IMG/VR virus record: IMGVR_UViG_3300027784_000010
Span: 1-39,206 of that record
Direction: 5' to 3' (one strand)
Length of the DNA: 39,206 nucleotides
Source: a virus
Position 1 is the first letter of the stretch, and each line of letters opens with the position of its first letter. The position numbers and the translations under genes are program-made. The notes beneath the pieces are model-generated. The model saw only the letters and a list, made by a program, of their open reading frames with translations, ran no database searches and had not been told where the DNA came from. Positions 29,409 to 38,230 of the stretch are shown here, piece after piece.

Positions 29409-31346
29409 TTAAAATAAACCTTTTGTTGAATTTACTGTATCTGTGATTTCAATATCAGCATTTTTTGTTTTATTTAACATTGTGATAAAATCAGAATATG
29501 TAATTATTTCAATTCCTTTTTGTTCAGCACTTTTCATTTTTCCTGATGTTGAATTATAATTATCAGTAATAAGATATTGTGCTTGTGATAATTTACCATG
29601 CTCAAATTCAAAAGGTCTAATTGTATCTAAAAACTCGTCCTTGGTATTAAAACCTGCAGATTTTGGTGAACCTGTTAATTCAATATATTTAATATTCTTT
29701 TTTGATTTTGGGTATTTTATAACAATATATTTTGACAATTCATTAATAGTTTTTTCAACAAATTTTCTTTTTGTATCTCCCCTTTCAAAACCGGAAATAA
29801 TTTTTTTCTCTAAACCAAGAGTAGAATATTCATTACCAGCAATTTTATTTGCAATAACCTCAGATGTAGTATTTCCCATACCTTTAAAACCTAACATCAA
29901 AATTATTTTTGATAATTCAATTTCATTGATTTTTTCTATTTCAAAAAACAAATTATCAAGTTTTTTTCCTTCTTTGATAATTTCTTTTGAAACAATTTCT
30001 TTTTTATTAAATTTTTCAGGATTCAATAAATCAGTTCCAATTCTATAACCTGATTCCCAAAGTGCTTCAATCATTGATGAACCTATTCCAAATAAACCAA
30101 GTTGATTTATTGCTTGTTGAAAATATTTTTTCTTGATTCCTATACAATTGTCATTAACACAAGAAAGGTGAGTTTCATTAACAATACTTAATGTTGAATT
30201 GCAATATGGGCATTTGTTTGGAAATTTATATTGTCCTGTACCGGGTTTAATTACTTTTACAACTTGTGGGATAATATCACCAGATTTTACAATAACAACT
30301 TCTGCACCAGGATAAACTTTATTTTCTATGATATATTTATAATTATATAATGAAGCTTTTGTTACTGTTGCTCCATCAAGATCAATTGGTTCAAGAATTG
30401 CAATAGGAACATAATTTCCAGTTTTTCCAAAATTCCATTTAATATCTTTAACAATTGTTGAAGTATCTTTAGGTTGGAATTTAATTGCAACTGCCCATTC
30501 TGGGTGATGTTCATTTTCACCAAAAATATTGCGATATTTTTCAGATACTTTTATAACAAAACCGTCAAGTAAAAATGGAGATTTTGTTTCACGATATTTT
30601 TTCATTGAATTGAATGCCTTTTCAAATTCAGTATAATGATAATAATAAAAAGGCAATTCATATTTTTTATTAAAACCCCATTCTTTAAGTTTCTTAACAG
30701 GAATATATTCTGAATAATTGTTTTTTGTTTTTTTAATCTCAAGTCCCACAAAAACAAGATCATTAATTTCTGCTTTTGAAGCTTTAATTTTATTTAAAAT
30801 ACCTGCAACACAATTACGTTCATTTCTTGAATATTTTAAATAGTTTTTCTTGAAATCATCACGTGATATATTAACTTCACCACGAACCTCAACAAAACCG
30901 TCTTTTATAGGAATTGTTTTAGGAACATGCATCTTAAGTTTTGATGTATAATCTCTTCCGTGTGTTTTGTTCCCGCGTGATAAAATTTGTTTAAGTTTAC
31001 CATCTTTATATATTGCGTTTGCCGCATTACCGTCAAATTTCGGAGAATATTCAAAATATTCATATCCGCTTTTTATTGCTTTCTTTTTCATCCACTGAAT
31101 TGCATCCACTGTAGGTGGTGCTCCAGTATTTTTATCTGTTTGATATTTTGTTAAACTCAACATTGGAGTAATATGAGGAAATTTGGCGTTCCTATCAGGA
31201 GCACCAACAATTTTAACAACATCAGAATTTAATATTTTCAATTCATCTTCTAGGTTGTCAAATTCTGGATCCGTCATAATGGGTTTACCATTATAATATT
31301 CCTCTTTTGCTTTAAGATATAATTTTTCTTTTGTTTTTAAATTCAT
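29409..31346 (-). CDS. ligA: NAD-dependent DNA ligase (LigA-like)
   Basis: 645 residues, near E. coli LigA (671). The adenylation domain has ITPMLSLTKYQ and SPKFDGNAANAIYKDG, with Lys103 as the AMP acceptor in KFDG (KxDG motif), plus GFVEVRGEVNISRDDF and FLLDGFVIKV. An OB region with PIAILEPIDLDGATVTKASL follows. A zinc finger has CPYCNSTL...CVNDNCIG, then helix-hairpin-helix repeats (MLGFKGMGNT). The final 75 residues are a BRCT-type domain (IELTGSPKSAGFNTKDEFLD). T4 itself uses an ATP-dependent ligase. A host-type promoter lies at 31377-31408. The same frame stays open for 28 codons past the TAA. Confidence 0.94.
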   Translation of the reverse strand: MNLKTKEKLYLKAKEEYYNGKPIMTDPEFDNLEDELKILNSDVVKIVGAPDRNAKFPHITPMLSLTKYQTDKNTGAPPTVDAIQWMKKKAIKSGYEYFEYSPKFDGNAANAIYKDGKLKQILSRGNKTHGRDYTSKLKMHVPKTIPIKDGFVEVRGEVNISRDDFKKNYLKYSRNERNCVAGILNKIKASKAEINDLVFVGLEIKKTKNNYSEYIPVKKLKEWGFNKKYELPFYYYHYTEFEKAFNSMKKYRETKSPFLLDGFVIKVSEKYRNIFGENEHHPEWAVAIKFQPKDTSTIVKDIKWNFGKTGNYVPIAILEPIDLDGATVTKASLYNYKYIIENKVYPGAEVVIVKSGDIIPQVVKVIKPGTGQYKFPNKCPYCNSTLSIVNETHLSCVNDNCIGIKKKYFQQAINQLGLFGIGSSMIEALWESGYRIGTDLLNPEKFNKKEIVSKEIIKEGKKLDNLFFEIEKINEIELSKIILMLGFKGMGNTTSEVIANKIAGNEYSTLGLEKKIISGFERGDTKRKFVEKTINELSKYIVIKYPKSKKNIKYIELTGSPKSAGFNTKDEFLDTIRPFEFEHGKLSQAQYLITDNYNSTSGKMKSAEQKGIEIITYSDFITMLNKTKNADIEITDTVNSTKGLF

Positions 31347-31376
31347 TTTATTTATTTTTAATTATCAATTTATATA

Positions 31377-31408
31377 CAAATATACAAAAAAAATTTGAGA
31401 AAAGCAAA
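31377..31408 (-). promoter_or_regulatory. Bacteroidota-type promoter upstream of DNA ligase
   Basis: On the minus strand TTTG, a 20-nt spacer and TATATTTG, about 31 nt before the ATG. It is nearly identical across about 40 nt to the element at 1948-1979, including TTTGCTTTTCTC at the -33 side and TATATTTGTATATAA at the -7 side. Confidence 0.67.
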
Positions 31409-31485
31409 TTATTTATGATCTTTTTTTGATGATTTTTCAATTCTTTTATTATTTATAAATCATAAATCATTTTTCATAACTTAAA

Positions 31486-31836
31486 TTATTTTACTTGTTC
31501 GTCTATTAAATCTAATAAAATTTCACCATGACACAAATATTCAGATATATTATTTTTTCTTTTCCAATTTTTTTCAACACACCAACATCCTAATGTTTTA
31601 CCCTTTAATTTATGGAGGTTGTTTAACAAATTTTTATCATTTAATATATGTTGTTTATACATCTTGAGACAATTTTTTAATGAAGAACTTTTAAATTTTG
31701 TGGATGTATGTTTTTTGCTTGAAAATGGATTTCCCCAAATACTAGGTCTACCTATATAAATATCATAATTATAACCGTGTTTAATATTAACTACGGTTGT
31801 TTTATTCTTATCAAAAAATAATTTTTTTGAATTCAT
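31486..31836 (-). CDS. DUF4326-like protein
   Basis: 116 residues. It matches the small DUF4326 family seen in phages: a strand VVNIKHGYNYDIYIGRPS, then IWGNPFSS, a helix with LKMYKQHIL and LHKLKGKTLGCWCVEKN, and the terminal CHGEILLDLI. The conserved Cys and His residues (GCWC, CHGE) suggest metal or nucleotide binding, but no activity is established. It lies 2 nt from the stop of the upstream gene. It is followed by about 140 nt of non-coding DNA holding the ligase promoter. Confidence 0.75.
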   Translation of the reverse strand: MNSKKLFFDKNKTTVVNIKHGYNYDIYIGRPSIWGNPFSSKKHTSTKFKSSSLKNCLKMYKQHILNDKNLLNNLHKLKGKTLGCWCVEKNWKRKNNISEYLCHGEILLDLIDEQVK

Positions 31837-31838
31837 TT

Positions 31839-32546
31839 TTAGGCAAGTTTATCATTATCTTTAGAATGTTTTAATGTTTTTTCAAGTATTGAACATTTTT
31901 CATATTCTTCTTGTTCTATAAAATAATCAATCATATTTTTAAATATCTTTTCAATTTTTTTATTATTAGGTGGAAATTTTACAACTAAATCATGATCTTC
32001 TAATAATATTAAATCAGCAAGTTTTAAATCACTGGATTTTTTTCTTTTATAATCTTCAATAGTTTTATATGCAGAATTAAAAAATTCTGTAGTAAATTCA
32101 ATTTCTTCTTCATTCTCCTCCTCAACAGTCTTATCTGGATCATAATAATAAATCGATTTTGGAAAATTGCTGTCATCTATTTCTTTATCATCCATTACCA
32201 TTTGGTATATTGCAATAGTATCTTTTATTGATTTGATTATTCCCGCCTCTGTTTCCGTTACTTCATATTTAGTATTTTCTTTAGTTATATATTTTTTCTC
32301 TCCAATTTCATTTCCAGAAACTAATAAAACATCACCACCAACGGGAAATCTAAAAAATATAGTGGCAACAGAATTAATTTCTTTTTGTAAATTATCCGTG
32401 ATAAGAACAAAAGGTCCCATATCTGCTATATTCAAATTTTCTATTTCTGTTTGTAACTCAATAGCAAGTTCATTAAGATCATATTTATCAGATGATAAAG
32501 GTTTCTTAAGATTCATTACACCATTGAGATGTATTTTTACTGCCAT
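31839..32546 (-). CDS. Unknown protein with a C-terminal UVR-like helix pair
   Basis: 235 residues. Begins MAVKIHLNGVMNLKKPLSSD. The N-terminal half is beta-rich (FFRFPVGGDVLLVSGNEIGE), an acidic stretch follows (TVEEENEEEIEF), and the C-terminus IDYFIEQEEYEKCSILEKTL resembles the UVR motif of UvrB/UvrC-interacting proteins. That similarity is short and not decisive. A TGTATATAAAAATAAAA motif lies just upstream of the ATG. No enzymatic motif is recognised. Confidence 0.5.
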   Translation of the reverse strand: MAVKIHLNGVMNLKKPLSSDKYDLNELAIELQTEIENLNIADMGPFVLITDNLQKEINSVATIFFRFPVGGDVLLVSGNEIGEKKYITKENTKYEVTETEAGIIKSIKDTIAIYQMVMDDKEIDDSNFPKSIYYYDPDKTVEEENEEEIEFTTEFFNSAYKTIEDYKRKKSSDLKLADLILLEDHDLVVKFPPNNKKIEKIFKNMIDYFIEQEEYEKCSILEKTLKHSKDNDKLA

Positions 32547-32592
32547 ATTTAATAACTTATTTTATTTTTATATACATATAATGAATAAAGTT

Positions 32593-32994
32593 TTATTTTT
32601 TATTCAAAAGTTTTAATAAATTCATTTCATATTCTTCAATTTTATTTTCGGGTATTTTAATAATTTTTTCAGGATCTATTTCATTTTTTGAATTTAAACA
32701 TTGAAGGGGTACACAAATATCAACCCCGGTATTATCAATGTGTTCCAATGCAGTATATATTGAAGATATATGTTTATGTTTTTCAAAAAAATAATCATTC
32801 ATTACGATTATAGAACTTTCATTAAAAACAGCATCATTATGTTTTTCAAATATTGTTTTATAATCTTCAAACTTATTATTTATTATTATAATTATCTTAT
32901 TATAATGATATGATTTTAAAATGTTTTTAGCTAATTTAAATACTTGATTATTTTTTAAATATTCTTGTATTAAAATAATTGAATTGTTTTTCAT
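32593..32994 (-). CDS. Unknown 133-residue protein
   Basis: Not recognised. It has alternating strands and helices (SIILIQEYLKNNQVFKLAKN, KIIIIINNKFEDYKTIFEKH, SSIIVMNDYFFEKHKHIS) that suggest a small alpha/beta fold, and a C-terminal lysine-rich helix. It lies 18 nt after the ribonucleotide reductase gene, so it is probably co-transcribed, but there is no evidence for a shared function. Confidence 0.5.
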   Translation of the reverse strand: MKNNSIILIQEYLKNNQVFKLAKNILKSYHYNKIIIIINNKFEDYKTIFEKHNDAVFNESSIIVMNDYFFEKHKHISSIYTALEHIDNTGVDICVPLQCLNSKNEIDPEKIIKIPENKIEEYEMNLLKLLNKK

Positions 32995-33012
32995 ATTTTT
33001 GTTTTGGTTTTT

Positions 33013-34878
33013 TTATAATGATGTTATTTCACAATTTCCTGATGAGCATGCAAGTTCTTCAGCAAATCCTTCACTTTCATTTTCTTTTATTTTTGAAATA
33101 TTAATATTTTTTAATGTTTTTGATTTGTCAATAAATTCTTCTTCGGTTATACTTTCAAAAGGTGCTTGTGTATATGTACCACCATCATAAGGTAAAACTG
33201 AAATTCCATTATAATATTTTTTATTTTCCCATAACCATTCACCAATAGATTCCCATTGATTGTTTTTAATATTAACGGTCGCAGATACATTATTAAAATT
33301 TTCACCTTTTCTGTGACCATCATGAATCCACTTAGTATTTAATCTTTTTATTCTATTAAGAAAACTAAAAACTGATTCCGATCTTGTAATCGCATCATCG
33401 GGTGCTTTTTGTGGTATTTCTATTACAGCAGTATCATGAGGTCTAAAAAATTCATCAACCACTAAATTGGGATTTGTTTTGTATAAATATCTATACAATG
33501 CTTCGTTTTTACCAATTCTCATTCTTCTTATATAATATTTATCAAACCAAGGATGTATTCCTGAAGATGTGCCCAAAACACATGCACTCGTGCCTGATGG
33601 TTTAATTGTAGTTGTTCTAGAAGCTTTGTTTATTCCTATAAGATCTGCAACTCTTTCATTTTCCTCTTTTACAATTCCAGCGGCTTCTTCCTCATTAAGT
33701 TTTAGAAAACCTTTAAAAGCTATACCCGTTAAGCTTACACCAATTAAAGCATCTTTCTCAGTATTTCTTTTCCAAATCGGTCTAAGGTAGTGAAAATCTG
33801 TATGGCTTGCTTGTAATGTAGCAACAAAAGCAGCTGCTTTAACACGTTCATTTAAATCTTCCTGTTTTTCTACATCTGAAACATTTACTTCAACCAAATT
33901 ACAGAATTGACAACTTTTGAGACTAATTTCACCACATGGGTTACAACCCACATCTTTATCATTTGAAAAAACGAACCCGGGTTCACCTGATCCTGACAGT
34001 TCAATTTTTTTCCATAAATCTAAGAAAAAATCCTTTGTTATTTTGTGTCTTAATAAAACTGCAGAATTATTTGATCTACCTCTTTGTGGGTTAAGTTCCC
34101 ACCAATTTCCATATTTACAAGATAACATTTCTTCATCATCTGCAGAAAATAAAGATATTAATGCAGCTCTTCTAATACCACCCGCAAGAACTGCATCTGC
34201 AATATAGCAAACAATATCATGTACCTCTAAATTTGTTAATTGATCACCATTTTCTTTTTCATCTAAAATACCTTTTATTTTTATTAAACATTCTTTAAGT
34301 GGTTGAGGTCCTGGTGCTTTACCCCCAGATGTAATAAGAGGTTCTCCTTTTGATCTAATATCTCTAAAATCAAATTCAACTGAAGAACCTCCATAAAAAT
34401 ATGATTTCATTAAAACCTTTATTGAATCTGCCCAACCTTCTATACTATCACCAATCAAATATCTTCTTGATCTGTTTTTATTAGGTTTTGTTATTAAAGG
34501 TAGTTTTTCAGTATGATGGTTTTGTACAGAAATTCCTATTCCCGTACCTCCCAAAAGTAAAAACATGACTTCACTGAAAGCTCGCCAATCATCTATTGCA
34601 ACATATGCACAATTATAAATTCTATTTGGTGATATTTCTATGGGTTTACCTGCAAATTGCATACTTCGCATTGATGGTAATATCTTTTTTTTCTCTACAA
34701 ATTTATAAACATTATTTATTTCTTTTTTTAAATCTGGAAATTTTTTAATATGCATTTCCTTGTTTCTTGTAACCAATTCTTCCCATGTTTCTCTTCTTTT
34801 CTTTTTTGGTAAAAATTTTGAATATTTAGTGAATATTGTAATATCACTAAGAATTTTTATTGATAAATCTCTATCCAT
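33013..34878 (-). CDS. nrdJ: Class II (adenosylcobalamin-dependent) ribonucleotide reductase
   Basis: 621 residues, monomeric type (the Lactobacillus enzyme has 739). It reduces ribonucleotides to deoxyribonucleotides for phage DNA. Active-site elements: NCAYVAIDDW with Cys90, FLLLGGTGIGISVQ, the radical-bearing NPCGEISL with Cys315, LRPIWKRNTEKDALIGVSLTG (shown here in part), and TTIKPSGTSACVLG in the phosphate-binding part. The C-terminal redox pair is ACSSGNC (Cys611 and Cys616). No intein is present, unlike several neighbouring replication genes. A transcription terminator (34918-34950) separates it from the polymerase N-half. Confidence 0.9.
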   Translation of the reverse strand: MDRDLSIKILSDITIFTKYSKFLPKKKRRETWEELVTRNKEMHIKKFPDLKKEINNVYKFVEKKKILPSMRSMQFAGKPIEISPNRIYNCAYVAIDDWRAFSEVMFLLLGGTGIGISVQNHHTEKLPLITKPNKNRSRRYLIGDSIEGWADSIKVLMKSYFYGGSSVEFDFRDIRSKGEPLITSGGKAPGPQPLKECLIKIKGILDEKENGDQLTNLEVHDIVCYIADAVLAGGIRRAALISLFSADDEEMLSCKYGNWWELNPQRGRSNNSAVLLRHKITKDFFLDLWKKIELSGSGEPGFVFSNDKDVGCNPCGEISLKSCQFCNLVEVNVSDVEKQEDLNERVKAAAFVATLQASHTDFHYLRPIWKRNTEKDALIGVSLTGIAFKGFLKLNEEEAAGIVKEENERVADLIGINKASRTTTIKPSGTSACVLGTSSGIHPWFDKYYIRRMRIGKNEALYRYLYKTNPNLVVDEFFRPHDTAVIEIPQKAPDDAITRSESVFSFLNRIKRLNTKWIHDGHRKGENFNNVSATVNIKNNQWESIGEWLWENKKYYNGISVLPYDGGTYTQAPFESITEEEFIDKSKTLKNINISKIKENESEGFAEELACSSGNCEITSL

Positions 34879-34917
34879 ATTATTTTTATTATTTTATTTA
34901 TTTTTTTTTAATGAAAA

Positions 34918-34950
34918 AAGACATACTCAATATTCAAAAAAGTATGTCTT
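34918..34950 (-). terminator. Terminator after the polymerase N-half
   Basis: AAGACATACT (34918-34927) pairs perfectly with AGTATGTCTT (34941-34950). On the minus strand the hairpin is followed by TTTTTTCATT. It lies 58 nt after the polymerase N-half stop and 40 nt before the reductase start. Confidence 0.82.
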
Positions 34951-35007
34951 ATAATGTTTGAAATTTTATTTTCTATAACTAATTTTTAATTATATATTGA
35001 ATTTACT

Positions 35008-36414
35008 TTACGAAACGGGACTTTTTTCTAATTTATTTTTCATTTTTTTCAATTCATCAATCTCATGTTCAACATCTTCTTTTTTATTCTTTGCATCCTT
35101 ACGTTTTCCATAATATTTACTTAACATTACACGAAAAACTGAATCTTCTTTATTATCAAAAATACCACCAGATGAACTATATGTATATGCATCTTCATAT
35201 TCATTTCGTTTTTTCTTTTCTTTTTTAATAAAACTTTCTGGTGACATATTCCACTGTCTCATAATAGTAGGATATAGGGATGCAAAGTCAAATGAGGCAA
35301 CCCATTCGTATATTCCTTTTTTTGGGGTAAAAACATATGCACCTTCATAATGTCCTCTGGATGGTTTTGCTTTACCCGATACAGGAAATACTTTTCCTCT
35401 TTTATAAAATTCTTCCGTCATCACAGTTTCAGTTAATGCAATTGGTGAAAATACTTTAGACAATTCACATTTTGTAACCTTACCCAAATTTAAAAATGTT
35501 TCCATTGTCTCAATATTATCATGTATTAATTTAACAAGTAATGAGTCTATTGCGTTATAATAAACATATTTCATAAAATCAGATTCATATAAATCACTTA
35601 ATGTACCGTTAAATTTTATTTTCTCTAAACCAGTTGCCTGTGTTGCGACATAATCTAATGTATTATTTTCTTTGAATATTATTCTATCCCATTTTTTATA
35701 AATTTCAAGATAATCAACAACTACTCGATGAAGTGGTAATTCATCTCTACCTACCAATTTATTTGATGGTGATGCAACTGTAGGATCTATTGCAAGTTTT
35801 CTACATCTATTAATTAAATATTGCCAATCAAACTGAACAAAATTCCAACCCGTCATTAATGGCATTTTTTGAATCCATTTATTAAAAAATGTATATAACA
35901 TATCATATTCCGATTTGTAATATACATAACTAAATCTTATTGGTTCATAATTTTTTGTGGCAAGATATTCATTGATCATTCCTTCAATAGTTTTTATTTG
36001 ATCTGGTGATAAAGGTTTTGTTCCAACAACCGCAAGTAAATCTTTATGTGCAAATGATATTGCCGTAATCTCATGTCTTGCTACTGTAGGTTTTGGCCAC
36101 TCACCATCATTTTTAACCTCAATATCTATAAAAAATTTTTTGGGATCATTATATGCATAAATTCTATCTTTTATATTTTGATGTTGATTAATTAAAATTT
36201 CATTAACTCTAAATTTAGATAAATATTTAGTATTTGTTTTTACAACGGGTTTATTATCCCATGATTTAAAATGAGAATCTGTCTTTGATGTTTTTGAATA
36301 AGCCCATTCAAACAAATCTTTATGTTGAACAGGAATATTACTGAATGCTATATCACCCTTTTCATCAAAATGTGAAATTTTAATTTGTTGGTATTGTTGT
36401 TCTATATTTATCAT
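35008..36414 (-). CDS. N-terminal half of family B DNA polymerase (gp43-like)
   Basis: 468 residues. The 3'-5' exonuclease motifs are complete: Exo I FFIDIEV (Asp97, Glu99), Exo II NFVQFDWQYL (Asp196) and Exo III YVYYNAID (Asp290). Polymerase motif A is FDFASLYPTIMRQ (Asp376). The frame continues through FRVMLSKYYGKRKDAKNKK, the first part of the fingers, and stops after LKKMKNKLEKSPVS. Motifs B and C are missing; they are encoded at 19520-21211. No intein half is visible at this end, so the two halves presumably assemble non-covalently. A terminator follows, confirming this as a true gene end. Confidence 0.94.
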   Translation of the reverse strand: MINIEQQYQQIKISHFDEKGDIAFSNIPVQHKDLFEWAYSKTSKTDSHFKSWDNKPVVKTNTKYLSKFRVNEILINQHQNIKDRIYAYNDPKKFFIDIEVKNDGEWPKPTVARHEITAISFAHKDLLAVVGTKPLSPDQIKTIEGMINEYLATKNYEPIRFSYVYYKSEYDMLYTFFNKWIQKMPLMTGWNFVQFDWQYLINRCRKLAIDPTVASPSNKLVGRDELPLHRVVVDYLEIYKKWDRIIFKENNTLDYVATQATGLEKIKFNGTLSDLYESDFMKYVYYNAIDSLLVKLIHDNIETMETFLNLGKVTKCELSKVFSPIALTETVMTEEFYKRGKVFPVSGKAKPSRGHYEGAYVFTPKKGIYEWVASFDFASLYPTIMRQWNMSPESFIKKEKKKRNEYEDAYTYSSSGGIFDNKEDSVFRVMLSKYYGKRKDAKNKKEDVEHEIDELKKMKNKLEKSPVS

Positions 36415-36417
36415 AAT

Positions 36418-36642
36418 TTATTTTTTTCTTAATTCTGGTGGTAATAATTCGTCCATAATTGTGTTACAACTTTCACATTTTAAAACGGATATTGGCATTA
36501 CTTTATCTTCATCCATTGTTAATATCTTGGAAAATTTTTTCAACATCACTACTTCGTTAAAATATTGATGTTTGCAATTAGGACATATTACATCTGTTGC
36601 TTGTGACCAATTTATATTTGGTTGTTGCATTTCTTGTTGCAT
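36418..36642 (-). CDS. Small zinc-finger protein
   Basis: 74 residues with two Cys pairs, ICPNCKHQY and LKCESCNTI, spaced 34 residues apart as in a zinc ribbon. The N-terminus is Gln-rich. It lies 3 nt before the polymerase N-half and is translated with it. It may bind nucleic acid or RNA polymerase; no specific family is recognised. Confidence 0.65.
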   Translation of the reverse strand: MQQEMQQPNINWSQATDVICPNCKHQYFNEVVMLKKFSKILTMDEDKVMPISVLKCESCNTIMDELLPPELRKK

Positions 36643-36668
36643 AATAAAATTTATTTTTTAGTTAATAC

Positions 36669-37211
36669 TTATTTTTTATCTGTGTGTCCAAATCCACCAT
36701 CTTTTCTTTCTGATGTTGAATTGTTAAATAATTCATTGGAATTTAATTTTTTGAGCTCAGATAAACCAACTCCAATTTCTAGCCATTGAATAATTTTTTC
36801 ATCTTCACAAATTTCAACAATATAGTTTGATGTATTTACAATATTAATATGAATTTCACCTTCATAATCTTCATCAACAACTTCGGCTAATCTATCTAAA
36901 CCTTTTTTTGAACCGATACCTGATTTATTGTGAGCAACAAATGCAGTGTTTTCATGGCCTTTTAATTTAATTCCACATGGAATCAATATTCTTTCACCGG
37001 GTGCAAGTAATATTTTATCATCTAAAATATAATAAGAATAGCTTCCTGGTCTTAATTCTGAAATATTTGGATTTTTTGTTTTTAGATCTTTTAAAAATTC
37101 TATTGTAAATTTTGGAATAAAAAAATCAATACCTGCTGATTTGCTTGTACCTCGTACTGGATCTTTTACTTCTCTCTCTTTTGAATAATAATAAATTTGC
37201 TTTGCTTCCAT
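36669..37211 (-). CDS. dut: dUTPase-like trimeric pyrophosphatase
   Basis: 180 residues, slightly longer than usual (about 150) because of an insert after the first motif. The five dUTPase motifs are visible: SAGIDFFIP (1), HNKSGIGSKKG (2), EVVDEDYEGEIHINIVN (3, including the catalytic Asp), EKIIQWLEI (4) and ERKDGGFGHTDKK (5, the C-terminal arm). It hydrolyses dUTP to dUMP, limiting uracil in DNA and feeding dTMP synthesis. It lies upstream of the polymerase N-half in one run. Confidence 0.9.
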   Translation of the reverse strand: MEAKQIYYYSKEREVKDPVRGTSKSAGIDFFIPKFTIEFLKDLKTKNPNISELRPGSYSYYILDDKILLAPGERILIPCGIKLKGHENTAFVAHNKSGIGSKKGLDRLAEVVDEDYEGEIHINIVNTSNYIVEICEDEKIIQWLEIGVGLSELKKLNSNELFNNSTSERKDGGFGHTDKK

Positions 37212-37284
37212 GTTTTAATTTAATTATTTTGTAATTTATAATTATTATTACATAACCGTCTTTAGTTTCATTTTAAAATAAAAA

Positions 37285-37346
37285 AAAATGGTAATACTTG
37301 GGATTATTACCATTTTGTGAACTATCCACACTAAAAAGATGTGTGG
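37285..37346 (-). terminator. Double hairpin terminator after the 253-residue gene
   Basis: The first hairpin on the minus strand is CCACAC/GTGTGG (37326-37346). The second is AAAATGGTAATA/TATTACCATTTT (37285-37316), followed by a run of T (TTTTTTTTTATTTT). The second is a strong intrinsic terminator. Confidence 0.82.
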
Positions 37347-37383
37347 GTTTTATGCTTCGTTTTATAAAAATTTTATTTTTTAA

Positions 37384-38145
37384 TTATAATCTTTCACCAC
37401 AATTCCAACAAAAATTTGCTTTTGATTTTGAAATTTTTGATCCACAATTGTCACAATATCTTCTAGTTTTCCAAATATCTTGAGACTCATGTTTCTTTTG
37501 AGTAACAGGAAGAATATGATAAGATATACGATGAAATGTAAATGTTTCAAAATCTTTATTTACACGTTCAAATAATTGTTCCGATTTTTCCCCTCTTTCA
37601 ACCTTTCCGGTTTCAAGATCATTTAATTCGGGAGAAGAACAATAAGACAATTTTGATATATTTATATTATTTGAATCGTAGACATTTGAATCAAACATAT
37701 CTGTTTGAGAAATATTAAAATCATAATTAGTATAAATGCCTCTTGTATTTATATCCCATGAATGTCTTTCAACTTCTCTATAAAATTCTACTGAAATAAA
37801 ACCGTTATTTTGAATTGCATGTTCAATTTCTGATTTTTCTCCTGATACTGAGTATGTATTAAAAACAAATTTATTATTTGTTGATATATAGCGATCTAAA
37901 AACACACGCTCAGCAGGGCGAAGTACAATTCCACCACCTTCAAGTTTTTTATTATTAATGTATATTACAGCAAGAATATCAGCCGATGCTGGATTATAAA
38001 GTTCAATTTGAAAATTTTGTTTGTCATTAAGATAAACTTTATTATCTCTGTAAACTTTTAATCTGTTTTTATTTATTGCCAGAAATGCATCTGGTGATGG
38101 GTCAGAAACAGAATAAGACCCATGTGTAGTTGTAAAATGTACCAT
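37384..38145 (-). CDS. Unknown phage protein with a C-terminal zinc ribbon
   Basis: 253 residues. The N-terminal 130 residues are beta-rich: NFQIELYNPASADILAVIYI, GGGIVLRPAERVFLDRYIS and GFISVEFYREVER. This is a pattern I associate with a conserved but unassigned phage or giant-virus family. The last 25 residues are a zinc ribbon, RYCDNCGSKISKSKANFCWN with a final CGERL. It has its own host-type promoter (38173-38204) and a double terminator, so it is a single-gene transcription unit. Function unknown; the zinc ribbon suggests nucleic-acid or protein binding. Confidence 0.6.
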   Translation of the reverse strand: MVHFTTTHGSYSVSDPSPDAFLAINKNRLKVYRDNKVYLNDKQNFQIELYNPASADILAVIYINNKKLEGGGIVLRPAERVFLDRYISTNNKFVFNTYSVSGEKSEIEHAIQNNGFISVEFYREVERHSWDINTRGIYTNYDFNISQTDMFDSNVYDSNNINISKLSYCSSPELNDLETGKVERGEKSEQLFERVNKDFETFTFHRISYHILPVTQKKHESQDIWKTRRYCDNCGSKISKSKANFCWNCGERL

Positions 38146-38172
38146 AACTTTAAATTATTTTTATTATTTTTG

Positions 38173-38204
38173 CAAATTTATTTGTTACCTAAGAATAACT
38201 CAAA
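38173..38204 (-). promoter_or_regulatory. Bacteroidota-type promoter upstream of the 253-residue gene
   Basis: On the minus strand TTTG, a 20-nt spacer and TAAATTTG, with the -7 box 27 nt from the ATG. It matches the TTTG-N17-23-TAnnTTTG consensus exactly in both boxes. Confidence 0.6.
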
Positions 38205-38230
38205 TGCCTTTATTGGACACTAAACTCACA

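Noticed and set aside
33569-34207. Long plus-strand frames opposite the ribonucleotide reductase
   Set aside because: They are antisense reflections of a well-conserved coding gene, with no start context and no family resemblance. The same holds for plus-strand frames opposite the ligase, topoisomerase and portal genes.
35008-35060. A split-intein N-part at the end of the polymerase N-half
   Set aside because: Only SPVS follows the last polymerase-like residues before the stop. There is no Cys-initiated block A, and the C-half has no C-intein at its start.
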